From Streptomyces rubellomurinus (GTDB lineage: Bacteria; Actinomycetota; Actinomycetes; Streptomycetales; Streptomycetaceae): 64,000 nt of DNA. Location: positions 1 to 64,000 of the forward strand of contig NZ_JZKH01000025.1 of assembly GCF_000961885.1 (NCBI RefSeq), given 5' to 3'. The position numbers were made by a program, and so were the translations under genes. The notes under the pieces are model-generated. The model saw only the letters and a list, made by a program, of their open reading frames with translations, was not told the DNA's origin and did no database searches. Positions 1 to 7,461 of the stretch are shown here, piece by piece. Position 1 is the stretch's first letter. Each line of letters begins with the position of its first letter.

Positions 1-44
1 GTACTGCAGGGGGGACCCTGTGGGAGAGTAGGACGCCGCCGAAC
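1..44 (+). rRNA. rrf: 5S ribosomal RNA, 3' end only
   Basis: The first ~44 bases match the conserved 3' third of bacterial 5S rRNA: a GGGAGAGUAGG loop-E-like stretch followed by ACGCCGCCGAAC, the strand that pairs with the 5' end of the molecule. The 5' two thirds and the rest of the rRNA operon lie left of the window. A strong terminator follows at once. The exact 3' end is uncertain by 2-3 nt. Confidence 0.9.
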
Positions 45-50
45 AATTCT

Positions 51-2240
51 TCAGAAAAGGCCCACCCGGGTTCCCGGGTGGGCCTTTTCGCGTTTCCGGA
101 TCGCCTGGACGATCCGCGTCGCCCAGTCGGTGGGGCGCTGGTGGCCGAGGAGCCGGGAGAGCCGGTGCATGTGGACCCGGCGTTCGGCGGGGCTGAGGTC
201 GAGGGCGCGGGCCAGGACGGCGCTCAGGTCGCCGGGTGAGTGCGGGTCGGTGAGCAGGGCGGCGTCGCCGAGTTCGACGGCGGCGCCGGCGTGCCGGGAG
301 AGCACCAGGACACCCGGCCCCGCGTGGTGGTCGTGGGGGAGCGCGGACCGCGCGGCGATGAACTCCTTGGCAGTCAGGTTCATCCCGTCCTGGAGCGAGG
401 TCACCCAGAGCACGTCGGCGGTCAGGTACTCGTCGATGACCTGGGTGCTGGACAGGCTGCGGGGCAGGTAGTCGACCGGCTGCCAACGCCCCTGCCGCCA
501 CTTGGCGTTGACCTCCGCGATGCGTCGTTCGAGGCGGTCGCGGGTGGTGTCGTAGGCGGTGATGCCGGGCTCCGGCGGCGGGCAGACGAGCCGGAACGTG
601 AAGCGGCCGCGCAGCCGGGGCCGGTGGGTGAGCAGAAGGTCGACGGCGTCGACCTTCTGGACCGGGGCCTTTGCGTAGTCGAGACGCTCGACGGAGAGCA
701 CCACGCGGCCGGTGGCCGGTACGCGTCGGGGGCCGCGCCGTCGGGCGAGGGACTCGATGGCGGGCCGGTCGATCCCGAGCGGGTGTACGGCGGTGTGCGG
801 CATCGCGGGCAGTCCGGCCAGGGCCTGGCGGAAGTGCTCGGCGAACTGCTCGGTGTGGAAACCGGCCCAGTCCAACTGGGCGAGGGAGGAGCGCAGTTCA
901 CCGGCGACGGGGAGGGCGTCGAAGGCCTCCGGCGGCGGGAAGGGGGTGTGGTGGAAGAGGCCCACCGCGAGGTCCGGGCGGATGGTGCGGAGCAGGCCGG
1001 GGACGAGCCACAGGTTGTAGTCGTGCAGCCAGACGGTGGCGCCGGGGGCGGCCCGGGCGGCGATGCGTCGGGCGAACCGCGTGTTGACGGTGCGGTAGTC
1101 GGCCCAGGCGCGCGCGTCGAACGCCGAGCGCTGCGGTTCCGACATCAGCACCGGCCACAGGGTTTCCTTGCAGGCCCGGTGGAAGTAGCCGCTCCAGGTG
1201 GCGGTGTCCAACGGTACGGCGGAGAGCGGCAGTTCGGTCGGGCGGGGGAGCGTGGCCTGCCGGTCGCGGTCGGTCTGGGCGGTGACCCAGATGCCGGGCA
1301 GGCCGTGGGCGAAGGCGTTGGTCAGGGTGGGCAGGATGCCGTTGGGGCTGCTGGGCGGCTGCCAGCTGTCGCCGTTCCAGTGCAGCGGCGGGCGGTGGTA
1401 GGCGACCACGAGCGAGTGGCGTCCGCCGGGATCGTCGGGCCCGGCGGGAGCGGTGGGAGCGGCGGGAGAGGGTAAAGAGCCCGGCCCAGGCCCCGGCCCC
1501 GGGCCGGATCCCGGCCCGCCGTCGTCGTCGAGCCAGCCGAGGGCCCGCAGCGCCGCGTGGATGCCGGCCGCGCCGGCCCGGTCGGGGCGGAGCACGGACG
1601 GCTGCTCGGCGAGGGCGGCGAGCAGCGCGGGCTCGGCGCCGGCGACGACGACGGCGTGCGCGCCGAGCCCGTACAGCGAGAGGTCGTTGAGGGAGTCGCC
1701 CGCGACCAGCATCTCCTCGGGCTTCCAGCCGAGCTTCCCGGCCAGGCCGAGGAGTGCTCCGCCCTTGGAGGCTTCGCGCGGCAGGACGTCGAAGTAGCGG
1801 TCCGCGGAGTACACCCAGGTGCAGCCGAGGGCTTCGACGGCCGCGGTGAGTTCGTCGGTGAGCCCGTCCGGGGCCAGGTGGTAGGAGCAGCGGCCGTCCT
1901 GGACGACGCCGTGCTGGTAGGCGAGTGCGGGGAAGCGGCGTAGCGCGGCGCGTACCCGTTCCGGTCCCGGCCAGCCGGTCCGCAGGTGCTCCTGGACGGG
2001 GTCGACGGGGGTGAAGTCGGTGCCGTCGATGACGCTGGCGCCGACGTCGGCGATGATCCACCGTGGTCTCGGGACGAGGGGGTCGCGCAGGACGTCGCGG
2101 ATCGAGGCGAGTCCCCGGCCGGTGGCGAAGACCACGGTGATCTCGGGACGGCGCGCCAGGGCGTCCCGCAACCGACGCCGCTCGTCCGGGGTGCCGCCGA
2201 GCAGGGTGCCGTCCAGATCGGTGATCAGACTCATCGACAT
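51..2240 (-). CDS. HAD phosphatase-GT20 fusion, probable glucosylglycerol-phosphate synthase/phosphatase (GgpPS-like)
   Basis: A 729-residue two-domain enzyme. Residues ~1-235 are a HAD-IIB phosphatase: LITDLDGTLLG carries the nucleophile motif and VAGDSLNDLSL the C-terminal Asp motif. A Gly/Pro-rich linker (~240-275) leads to a GT20 glycosyltransferase of the trehalose-phosphate-synthase type: HDYNLWLVPGLLR, LSVERLDYAKAPVQK and DGMNLTAKEFIAA are the sugar-nucleotide and acceptor motifs. An N-terminal HAD fused to a GT20 domain is the layout of bifunctional GgpPS, which makes the compatible solute glucosylglycerol; a trehalose-type or other glycoside product cannot be excluded. The ATG at 2240 is chosen because a TAGCGT box lies 7 nt upstream, as in leaderless mRNAs. 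A PfkB kinase gene lies directly upstream on the same strand. The last ~11 codons run through the rRNA terminator. Confidence 0.82.
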   Translation of the reverse strand: MSMSLITDLDGTLLGGTPDERRRLRDALARRPEITVVFATGRGLASIRDVLRDPLVPRPRWIIADVGASVIDGTDFTPVDPVQEHLRTGWPGPERVRAALRRFPALAYQHGVVQDGRCSYHLAPDGLTDELTAAVEALGCTWVYSADRYFDVLPREASKGGALLGLAGKLGWKPEEMLVAGDSLNDLSLYGLGAHAVVVAGAEPALLAALAEQPSVLRPDRAGAAGIHAALRALGWLDDDGGPGSGPGPGPGPGSLPSPAAPTAPAGPDDPGGRHSLVVAYHRPPLHWNGDSWQPPSSPNGILPTLTNAFAHGLPGIWVTAQTDRDRQATLPRPTELPLSAVPLDTATWSGYFHRACKETLWPVLMSEPQRSAFDARAWADYRTVNTRFARRIAARAAPGATVWLHDYNLWLVPGLLRTIRPDLAVGLFHHTPFPPPEAFDALPVAGELRSSLAQLDWAGFHTEQFAEHFRQALAGLPAMPHTAVHPLGIDRPAIESLARRRGPRRVPATGRVVLSVERLDYAKAPVQKVDAVDLLLTHRPRLRGRFTFRLVCPPPEPGITAYDTTRDRLERRIAEVNAKWRQGRWQPVDYLPRSLSSTQVIDEYLTADVLWVTSLQDGMNLTAKEFIAARSALPHDHHAGPGVLVLSRHAGAAVELGDAALLTDPHSPGDLSAVLARALDLSPAERRVHMHRLSRLLGHQRPTDWATRIVQAIRKREKAHPGTRVGLF
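55..88. terminator. rRNA operon terminator, shared with the opposing gene's 3' end
   Basis: A perfect inverted repeat with 16-bp arms (AAAAGGCCCACCCGGG and its complement) and a 2-nt loop ends in TTTT when read rightward, a textbook intrinsic terminator for the rRNA operon. It is A/T-flanked on both sides, so it could work in both directions. The minus-strand GT20 gene reads through the hairpin and stops at 51-53, so its last ~11 codons are the terminator stem. Confidence 0.92.
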
Positions 2241-2247
2241 CCGAGGG

Positions 2248-2288
2248 ACGCTAACACGATCACGGCGTGTGGTGAAGTGTTCACTTCA
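2248..2288 (-). promoter_or_regulatory. Leaderless promoter with overlapping 16-bp palindrome
   Basis: On the minus strand TAGCGT (2253-2248) lies 7 nt before the ATG at 2240, a typical leaderless -10 element. A perfect palindrome, TGAAGTG-TT-CACTTCA (2273-2288), covers the expected -35 region and the stop codon of the upstream kinase gene. Its placement suggests a repressor or activator site controlling the GT20 gene separately from the kinase. No regulator gene is adjacent. Confidence 0.5.
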
Positions 2289-3213
2289 AGCGGGTGGCGG
2301 AGTTGGCCGGTTCGAGGTCGGCGGCGCGCAGGGCGGCGCTGGAGCCGGGGCCGGTGGTCGCCGCCGCCCCGCAGAGCGCGGCCACGGCGAGGCAGTCGGG
2401 CAGGCTGCGGTCGTCGAGCAGGGCGTGCACCAGGCCGGCGTTGAAGCAGTCGCCCGCCGCCGTCGCGTCGACGGCGGCGGTCCGGGGGGCGGCCGGAACG
2501 TCGTGCCGCTCGCCGCCCCGGACGGCGGTGGCTCCCTCCGCGCCGCGGGTGACGACCACGGTGGGGACCAGGTCGGAGAGTCGGGCGATCGCGCCGTCCA
2601 GGTCGGCGGCGCCGGTGAGGCGCAGGGCTTCACCGCTGTTCGGGGTGAGGACGTCGACCAGGTCGAGCATCCGGCGCACGGCCGGGTCGGCGAGGGTCGC
2701 GGGCGTGTCGTGGCAGTCCATGACCACCAGCGCGCCGAGCTGTCGGGCCGCCCGCGCCGCGGCGAAGGCCGCCTCGTCCCAGCGCAGTTGGGGGAGCACC
2801 AGGGCCCGCGGGCGGTGACGCCGCACCAGCGGGGCGAGCGGGGCGGGGTCGACCGGATCCTGGAAGCTGACCATCGCCCGCTCGTCGCCGGAGGACAGGG
2901 CGACGGTCAGACTCCGTACGGGGAAGGGGTGTTGGCGGAAGGCGACCTCGTCCAGCCCCTCCTGCCGGGCGCAGGTCAGGACGTGGGCGCTGAACGGGTC
3001 GGTGCCGAAGTCCGCGCTCCAGGCCACCCGCCGGCCGAGCCGGTGCAGGGCCATCGCGAGCGTGTACGCGCCGCCGGGCACCAGGCCGAAGCCGTCGGCG
3101 AACACCTCCGTGCCCGGCCGCACCGGCCGGTCCAGGCCGTGGAACACCAGGTCCGTGAAGTACGCGCCGGCCACCAGGACTTCATGCGGCCGTACCGTCC
3201 CGTTCGTCTCCAT
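2281..3213 (-). CDS. PfkB-family carbohydrate kinase
   Basis: 310 residues of the ribokinase/PfkB fold. The N-terminal half has the GGAYTLAMALHRLG sugar-binding segment. The C-terminal signature ATAAGDCFNAG (family DTxGAGDxF) carries the catalytic Asp and anion hole. It should phosphorylate a sugar or nucleoside; the substrate cannot be read from the sequence. The start at 3213 (METNGT) is preferred over upstream ATGs because the family fold begins within ~10 residues and a TATGCT box lies 7 nt before it. The gene ends ~40 nt before the GT20 fusion on the same strand, so a joint role in sugar or osmolyte metabolism is plausible but inferred. Confidence 0.85.
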   Translation of the reverse strand: METNGTVRPHEVLVAGAYFTDLVFHGLDRPVRPGTEVFADGFGLVPGGAYTLAMALHRLGRRVAWSADFGTDPFSAHVLTCARQEGLDEVAFRQHPFPVRSLTVALSSGDERAMVSFQDPVDPAPLAPLVRRHRPRALVLPQLRWDEAAFAAARAARQLGALVVMDCHDTPATLADPAVRRMLDLVDVLTPNSGEALRLTGAADLDGAIARLSDLVPTVVVTRGAEGATAVRGGERHDVPAAPRTAAVDATAAGDCFNAGLVHALLDDRSLPDCLAVAALCGAAATTGPGSSAALRAADLEPANSATRLK

Positions 3214-3368
3214 CCGGCGAGCATAGGGGCAGCGGAGGGCCGTGCGGGGGTCGTGCGCTGGGTCTCGGCGGGACGGGGGTGCCGGCGATCGGAAAGGCGC
3301 GAGTTCCCGGCCGGTGCGGCGAGTTTCGGACAAGCTGGACCGCACGGCGCGATTCTCGGGATCTCCAC

Positions 3369-3397
3369 TGATCTTTCACGCCATCACCACCTAGGGT
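3369..3397 (+). promoter_or_regulatory. Candidate sigma-70 promoter of the repeat protein
   Basis: TGATCT (3369-3374), a 17-nt spacer and TAGGGT (3392-3397) lie ~77 nt upstream of the ATG at 3474. The -10 matches the actinomycete TANNNT pattern; the -35 is weak. The rest of the 3214-3473 gap holds nothing else I recognise. Confidence 0.4.
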
Positions 3398-3473
3398 GAC
3401 TCTCGTCCTGCCGCCGGGAGCGCCGGCCGGCGGGCGGTCCGACCTTCACCAACCTGCCTGGAGTGAGCCGTAC

Positions 3474-4190
3474 ATGATAGTTCGTCAACTGTGGAAGAGA
3501 GTGGCGGCCTCGGTCGTCGGCCGTGGTGTCGGAGCCGCCGTGGCGGCGGGCGCGCTGGTCGTGGCGGTGGCCCTGGGCGGCACGGTGTCCGGGATGTCGG
3601 CGGCGGAGGCCAAGACCACCTGGAACTGGGGCGGCGGGGGCAAGTGGGCGTGCTCCGGGCAGAAGGTCGACGCCGGGAACGTCATCACGGACCACGACCC
3701 CGCCGGGTGCGGCGGCTCGGGCTCCTGGTACCAGCAGCCGGCGAAGGACGGCATCTGGACGTGCTCGGGCTCGCCGGTGGTCGCCGGGTACGTGATCACC
3801 GACCACCAGGTCGCCGGCTGTCGCGGCATGGGTTCGTGGCGGCACAGCGTCGTCCATGACGGCATCTGGACCTGCTCCGGCTCGCCGGTCGTGCCCGGGT
3901 ACGTCATCAGCAACCACTTCCGGGCCGGCTGCGGCGGCATCGGCAACTGGCAGCACAGCCTCCCGCGCGACGGGATCTGGACCTGTTCGGGCTCCCCGGT
4001 CGTGTCCGGGTACGTGATCACCGGCCACACCACCTCCGGCTGCGACGGGGCCGGCTCCTGGCGCCACAACACCGCCCGCGCGGGCCTGTGGACCTGCCCT
4101 GGCTCGCCCGTCCCGGCCGGCTTCCGCTCCACCAGCTACACCGCCGGCGCCTGCGACGGCCTCGGCGGCTGGCTGCTCGCCCGCAGCTGA
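3474..4190 (+). CDS. Secreted protein of five tandem ~37-residue Cys-containing repeats
   Basis: I do not recognise the family. 238 residues: a Lys/Arg-containing N-terminus and hydrophobic segment (VGAAVAAGALVVAVALGG) ending near AEA form a signal peptide. The mature part is five consecutive repeats with the pattern G-I-W-T-C-S-G-S-P-V-V-x-G-Y-V-I-T-x-H then G-C-x-G-x-G-S-W, two cysteines each. The first and last copies are the most diverged. Two Cys per repeat suggest one disulphide per unit in an extracellular solenoid or surface protein. The ATG at 3474 is chosen because the signal peptide follows directly. The gene stands alone with its own promoter and a strong terminator. Confidence 0.8.
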   Translation: MIVRQLWKRVAASVVGRGVGAAVAAGALVVAVALGGTVSGMSAAEAKTTWNWGGGGKWACSGQKVDAGNVITDHDPAGCGGSGSWYQQPAKDGIWTCSGSPVVAGYVITDHQVAGCRGMGSWRHSVVHDGIWTCSGSPVVPGYVISNHFRAGCGGIGNWQHSLPRDGIWTCSGSPVVSGYVITGHTTSGCDGAGSWRHNTARAGLWTCPGSPVPAGFRSTSYTAGACDGLGGWLLARS

Positions 4191-4262
4191 CGGCCCGGCC
4201 CGCTGACGGCCCGCGGCAGAGGCCCGGCCCGCTGTCGGCCCGGCCTGACGGCCCGCCTGCCC

Positions 4263-4302
4263 CGGCCGGTCCGACCCCCGAGGAGGGGCCGGACCGGCCG
4301 GT
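4263..4302. terminator. Strong terminator hairpin after the repeat protein
   Basis: Perfect 12-bp arms (CCGGCCGGTCCG and its complement) enclose a further CCCC/GGGG stem around GAGGA. It lacks a U tract, as is usual in this GC range. It separates the repeat-protein gene from the next operon. The 4191-4262 stretch holds only imperfect GGCCCGGCCCGCTG direct repeats. Confidence 0.7.
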
Positions 4303-4339
4303 GGCCCGGCTGTCGGTGCCCGGGGCTATGGTCTGCGCC

Positions 4340-4735
4340 ATGGCAACAGTGACCTTCGTCGACGAGACGACATCGGGGCTGCGGCGGGAGGCCGGGAGGC
4401 TTCCCGTCGCGGAGGAGCGCTTGACGGTGCGCGAGCTGATCCGCCGCCGGGTGTTCCAGGAGGCGGCCGCGGCCGGGGCCGGCCACGGCGCCGCGTACCA
4501 GGGGCTGGTGCGGCCCACCGAGGCCGAGCGCGCCCTGAACGGCGAGCGGCCGCGCCCCGCGGGCGGTCGGGTCGATCCCGAGCAGCAGGTCCTGGCGGCC
4601 GCCGAGGCGTTCGGGCGCAACGGGTTCCTGGTGCTGGTCGGCGACCGCCAGGTCGAGGAGCTGGACGCCGAGGTGGACCTGCGCGCCGACACCGAGGTGT
4701 GCTTCCTGAAGCTCGTTCCGCTGGTGGGTGGCTGA
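4340..4735 (+). CDS. Uncharacterised 131-residue protein coupled to a DUF4132 gene
   Basis: No family recognised. The protein (MATVTFVDETTSGL...) is soluble and charged, without signal or membrane segment. Its N-terminus looks beta-rich, the middle (~25-60) helical, and the C-terminus ends in a compact hydrophobic strand (CFLKLVPLVGG). The ATG at 4340 has a TATGGT-like box just upstream, consistent with leaderless expression. Its stop overlaps the start of the downstream DUF4132 gene (ATGA), so the two are translationally coupled and probably work together. Confidence 0.75.
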   Translation: MATVTFVDETTSGLRREAGRLPVAEERLTVRELIRRRVFQEAAAAGAGHGAAYQGLVRPTEAERALNGERPRPAGGRVDPEQQVLAAAEAFGRNGFLVLVGDRQVEELDAEVDLRADTEVCFLKLVPLVGG

Positions 4736-7257
4736 TGACGACGACGACCGATCCCGATCTCCTCGGCCCCGCGCTCGGGGGGCTGCTCGACGCGCTCGAC
4801 TCCGGGCACGTGGGCGAGATGGCCCGGGCGCTGGTGGAGGCCGACGCCGCGCTCGGGGGCGACTGGTCCGGCGAGCGCGCGGCGCCCGCCCGCGAGCGAG
4901 TACGGGAGCTGCACGGGAACACCCGGACGGCGCTGGCCGCGGACCTGGTGGGCCGGATGATGATGTGCTGGCGGCCCGTGATGGTCGAGCGGCTGCGGCA
5001 GGAGCGCAGCGACCTGGTCCGGTTGGCGGCGCTGGTCTCCCTGGGCTTCCCGCCGGGGCCGGCCCGCCCGCTCCGCGAGGACTGGCTGCACCTGCAGGGC
5101 CGCCAGTGGCGCCTGGCCGAGCTGCCCGACGCCGAGGCCCTGATCGCCGAGGAGCTCGCGGCCGGCCGGCCGCTCGACGGCGCGCTCGTCGCCGCCATCC
5201 GCCGGACGGCCCTGTCGATCCGGCCCCACCACAGCGCGGTCGTCGACCTCGCGGCCGGGCTGACCGAGCCGCTGGTCAACCCCGGCGAGGCCTGGGCCGA
5301 CCAGGCCCTCGCCGACGTCGCCGAGCTCGACGGCGAGCGGGGCCCGGGAGGGCCGTGGACGGCCCTGCTCCGGCACGCCACCGAGGCCAAGTCCGCGAAG
5401 CCGACCGCCCGTTGGGAGAAGACCGGCCGGGCCCTGCTCGACGCGGTCGGCCCCGAGCGGGCCCGCGAGCGGATCACCGCCTGGCTCTCGCTCGTCGGCC
5501 GCCCCCGCACCCTCGACCTGCTGCCGGGACTGCACGACGAGGCGCCCCACCAGCTCGACCCGTACAACTTCGACGCGCTGCGCGGACTCGCCCTGCTGCT
5601 GCCCCTGACCCTGGCCCGCCCGGACAGCGCCCGGGTGCTGGCGCGCCTGGTCGGGTCCGCACTCCGCAAGGCGCCGGGCATCGGCCCGCAGGCGCCCAAG
5701 GTCGCCAACGCCGCCGTGCACGCCCTCGCCCGGCTGGACGGCGAGGACGGCCTCGCCCAACTGGCCGTCCTCAGCACCCGGGTGACGTACAAGGGCACCG
5801 TCAAGGAACTGGACAAGGCCCTCCGCGACCGGGCCGCCGCCCTCGGCCTCGGCCGCGCGGAGATCGAGGAACTCGCCGTCCCCGCCTACGGACTGACCGA
5901 GCCGGGCCGCCGCGTCGAGCAGTTCGGTGCCGCCCGGGTGGAGCTGCTGGTGGAGGGCACCCGGGTCCGCCAGACCTGGTACAACGAGGCCGGCCGCCCG
6001 GTGAAGACCCCGCCCGCCGCGGTGCGTCGCGAGCACGCGGACGGGCTCAAGGAGTTCAAGGCCGAGGTCAAGGACCTCGAGAAGATGCTGACCGCCCAGT
6101 CCGAGCGGCTGGACCGGCAGTTCCTCGCGCGCCGCAGCTGGCGGTACGGCCCCTGGCGGCAGCGCCTGCTGGACCACCCGCTGGTCGGCACCCTGGCCCG
6201 CCGGCTGATCTGGACCGTGGACGGCACGGCCTGCGCCTGGCTGGACGGCGCCCTGCGCACCGCGGCCGGCGAGGAACTCGCGCCCGCCGCGGACGCGCCG
6301 GTCGAGCTGTGGCACCCGGTCGCCTGCCCGCCGGAGAGCGTGCTCGCCTGGCGCGCCGTACTGGAACGCCACGAGGTCGTCCAGCCGTTCAAGCAGGCGC
6401 ACCGGGAGGTGTACCTGCTCACCGCCGCCGAGGAGCGCACCCGGGTGTACTCCAACCGCTTCGCCGCGCACGTGCTGCGCCAGCGCCGGTTCCACGCCCT
6501 GGCCGCCGTCCGCGGCTGGCACGGCCAGCTCCACCTCGCCGTCGACAACTCCTTCCCCGCGCCGAAGCGGCTGCTGCCCGAGTGGGGTCTGCGCGCCGAG
6601 TTCTGGGTGAACGGCACGGACGCGGACTGGGGGGAGGCCTTCGCGCACCTGGGCACCGACCAGGTGCGCTTCTACCCGATCGACGCGCCGGAGAACCTGA
6701 CCCAGGCGGGCGGCGGCGCGTACGGCCCGGTCGTGCGGCCCGGGCTGCAACTCGTCGAGCCGGTGCCGCTCGCCGACGTCCCGCCGCTGGTGCTGAGCGA
6801 AGTGCTGCGCGACGTCGACCTGTTCGTGGGCGTGACCAGCGTCGGCAACGACCCGACCTGGTCGGACGGCGGGCCGCAGGGCCGGTACCGCGACTACTGG
6901 CACGCGTACGGCTTCGGCGAGTTGTCGCAGAGCGCCCGCGAGCGCGGCGAGCTGCTGGCCCGGCTGCTGCCCCGGTTGGCGGTCGGCGGCCGTTGCCGGG
7001 TGGACGGCCGCTTCCTGGAGGTCCGCGGCGAGCTGCGCACGTACCGGATCCATCTGGGCTCGGGCAACGTGCTGATGGCGCCCGACGACACCTACCTGTG
7101 CATCGTGCCCGGATCCGACGAACCGGCCGCCGGCCGGTCGTATTTGCCGTTCGAGGGCGACGGGATGCTGGCGATCGTCCTCAGCAAGGCGGTGCTGCTC
7201 GCGAACGACACCGCGATCACGGACCCGAGCATCACCAGCCAGCTCGCCCGCCGCTGA
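4735..7257 (+). CDS. DUF4132 domain-containing protein
   Basis: 840 residues, cytosolic. The N-terminal half is an all-helical, HEAT-like region (~20-400). The C-terminal half carries the DUF4132 region, with blocks such as RQTWYNEAGRPVKTPPAAV and DPTWSDGGPQGRYRDYWHAYG, and ends in the beta-rich module seen in these proteins (TYRIHLGSGNVLMAPDDTYL). Related proteins are large and often co-occur with MoxR ATPase/VWA or WGR genes; none is present here. Function is unknown; early links to molybdate regulation (YehI/MolR) are weak. The start overlaps the preceding stop by ATGA. Confidence 0.82.
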   Translation: MTTTTDPDLLGPALGGLLDALDSGHVGEMARALVEADAALGGDWSGERAAPARERVRELHGNTRTALAADLVGRMMMCWRPVMVERLRQERSDLVRLAALVSLGFPPGPARPLREDWLHLQGRQWRLAELPDAEALIAEELAAGRPLDGALVAAIRRTALSIRPHHSAVVDLAAGLTEPLVNPGEAWADQALADVAELDGERGPGGPWTALLRHATEAKSAKPTARWEKTGRALLDAVGPERARERITAWLSLVGRPRTLDLLPGLHDEAPHQLDPYNFDALRGLALLLPLTLARPDSARVLARLVGSALRKAPGIGPQAPKVANAAVHALARLDGEDGLAQLAVLSTRVTYKGTVKELDKALRDRAAALGLGRAEIEELAVPAYGLTEPGRRVEQFGAARVELLVEGTRVRQTWYNEAGRPVKTPPAAVRREHADGLKEFKAEVKDLEKMLTAQSERLDRQFLARRSWRYGPWRQRLLDHPLVGTLARRLIWTVDGTACAWLDGALRTAAGEELAPAADAPVELWHPVACPPESVLAWRAVLERHEVVQPFKQAHREVYLLTAAEERTRVYSNRFAAHVLRQRRFHALAAVRGWHGQLHLAVDNSFPAPKRLLPEWGLRAEFWVNGTDADWGEAFAHLGTDQVRFYPIDAPENLTQAGGGAYGPVVRPGLQLVEPVPLADVPPLVLSEVLRDVDLFVGVTSVGNDPTWSDGGPQGRYRDYWHAYGFGELSQSARERGELLARLLPRLAVGGRCRVDGRFLEVRGELRTYRIHLGSGNVLMAPDDTYLCIVPGSDEPAAGRSYLPFEGDGMLAIVLSKAVLLANDTAITDPSITSQLARR

Positions 7258-7266
7258 CGGGCCCGG

Positions 7267-7303
7267 CCACGCGGCCACCCGGTTCGACCGGGCGGCCGCG
7301 CGG
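7267..7303. terminator. Imperfect terminator hairpin after the DUF4132 gene
   Basis: A GC-rich stem (GCGGCC, bulge, CCCGG - TTCGA - CCGGG, bulge, CGGCCGC) starts 10 nt after the DUF4132 stop. It is the only strong fold in the 204-bp gap before the next gene. The remainder of the gap presumably holds that gene's promoter, which I cannot identify. Confidence 0.5.
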
Positions 7304-7461
7304 CTGGGCGGCGGAGCCGATTGGGCCGTTGCTGTGCGGGTTCGGGGCGGCGTGGCATGGATGCGGCGAGGGCGGGAATTCGTTCCCGGGCGGATCGGCG
7401 GCCCTTCGTGGCAGACGGTCCGTCACCCTCAACTCCCTTTCCACCCCGAGGAGATCAGCTC

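Noticed and set aside
4018..7278. A 1086-codon minus-strand frame opposite the DUF4132 gene
   Set aside because: The composition is typical of antisense frames in GC-rich DNA, and the plus strand carries a recognisable family with coupled upstream gene.
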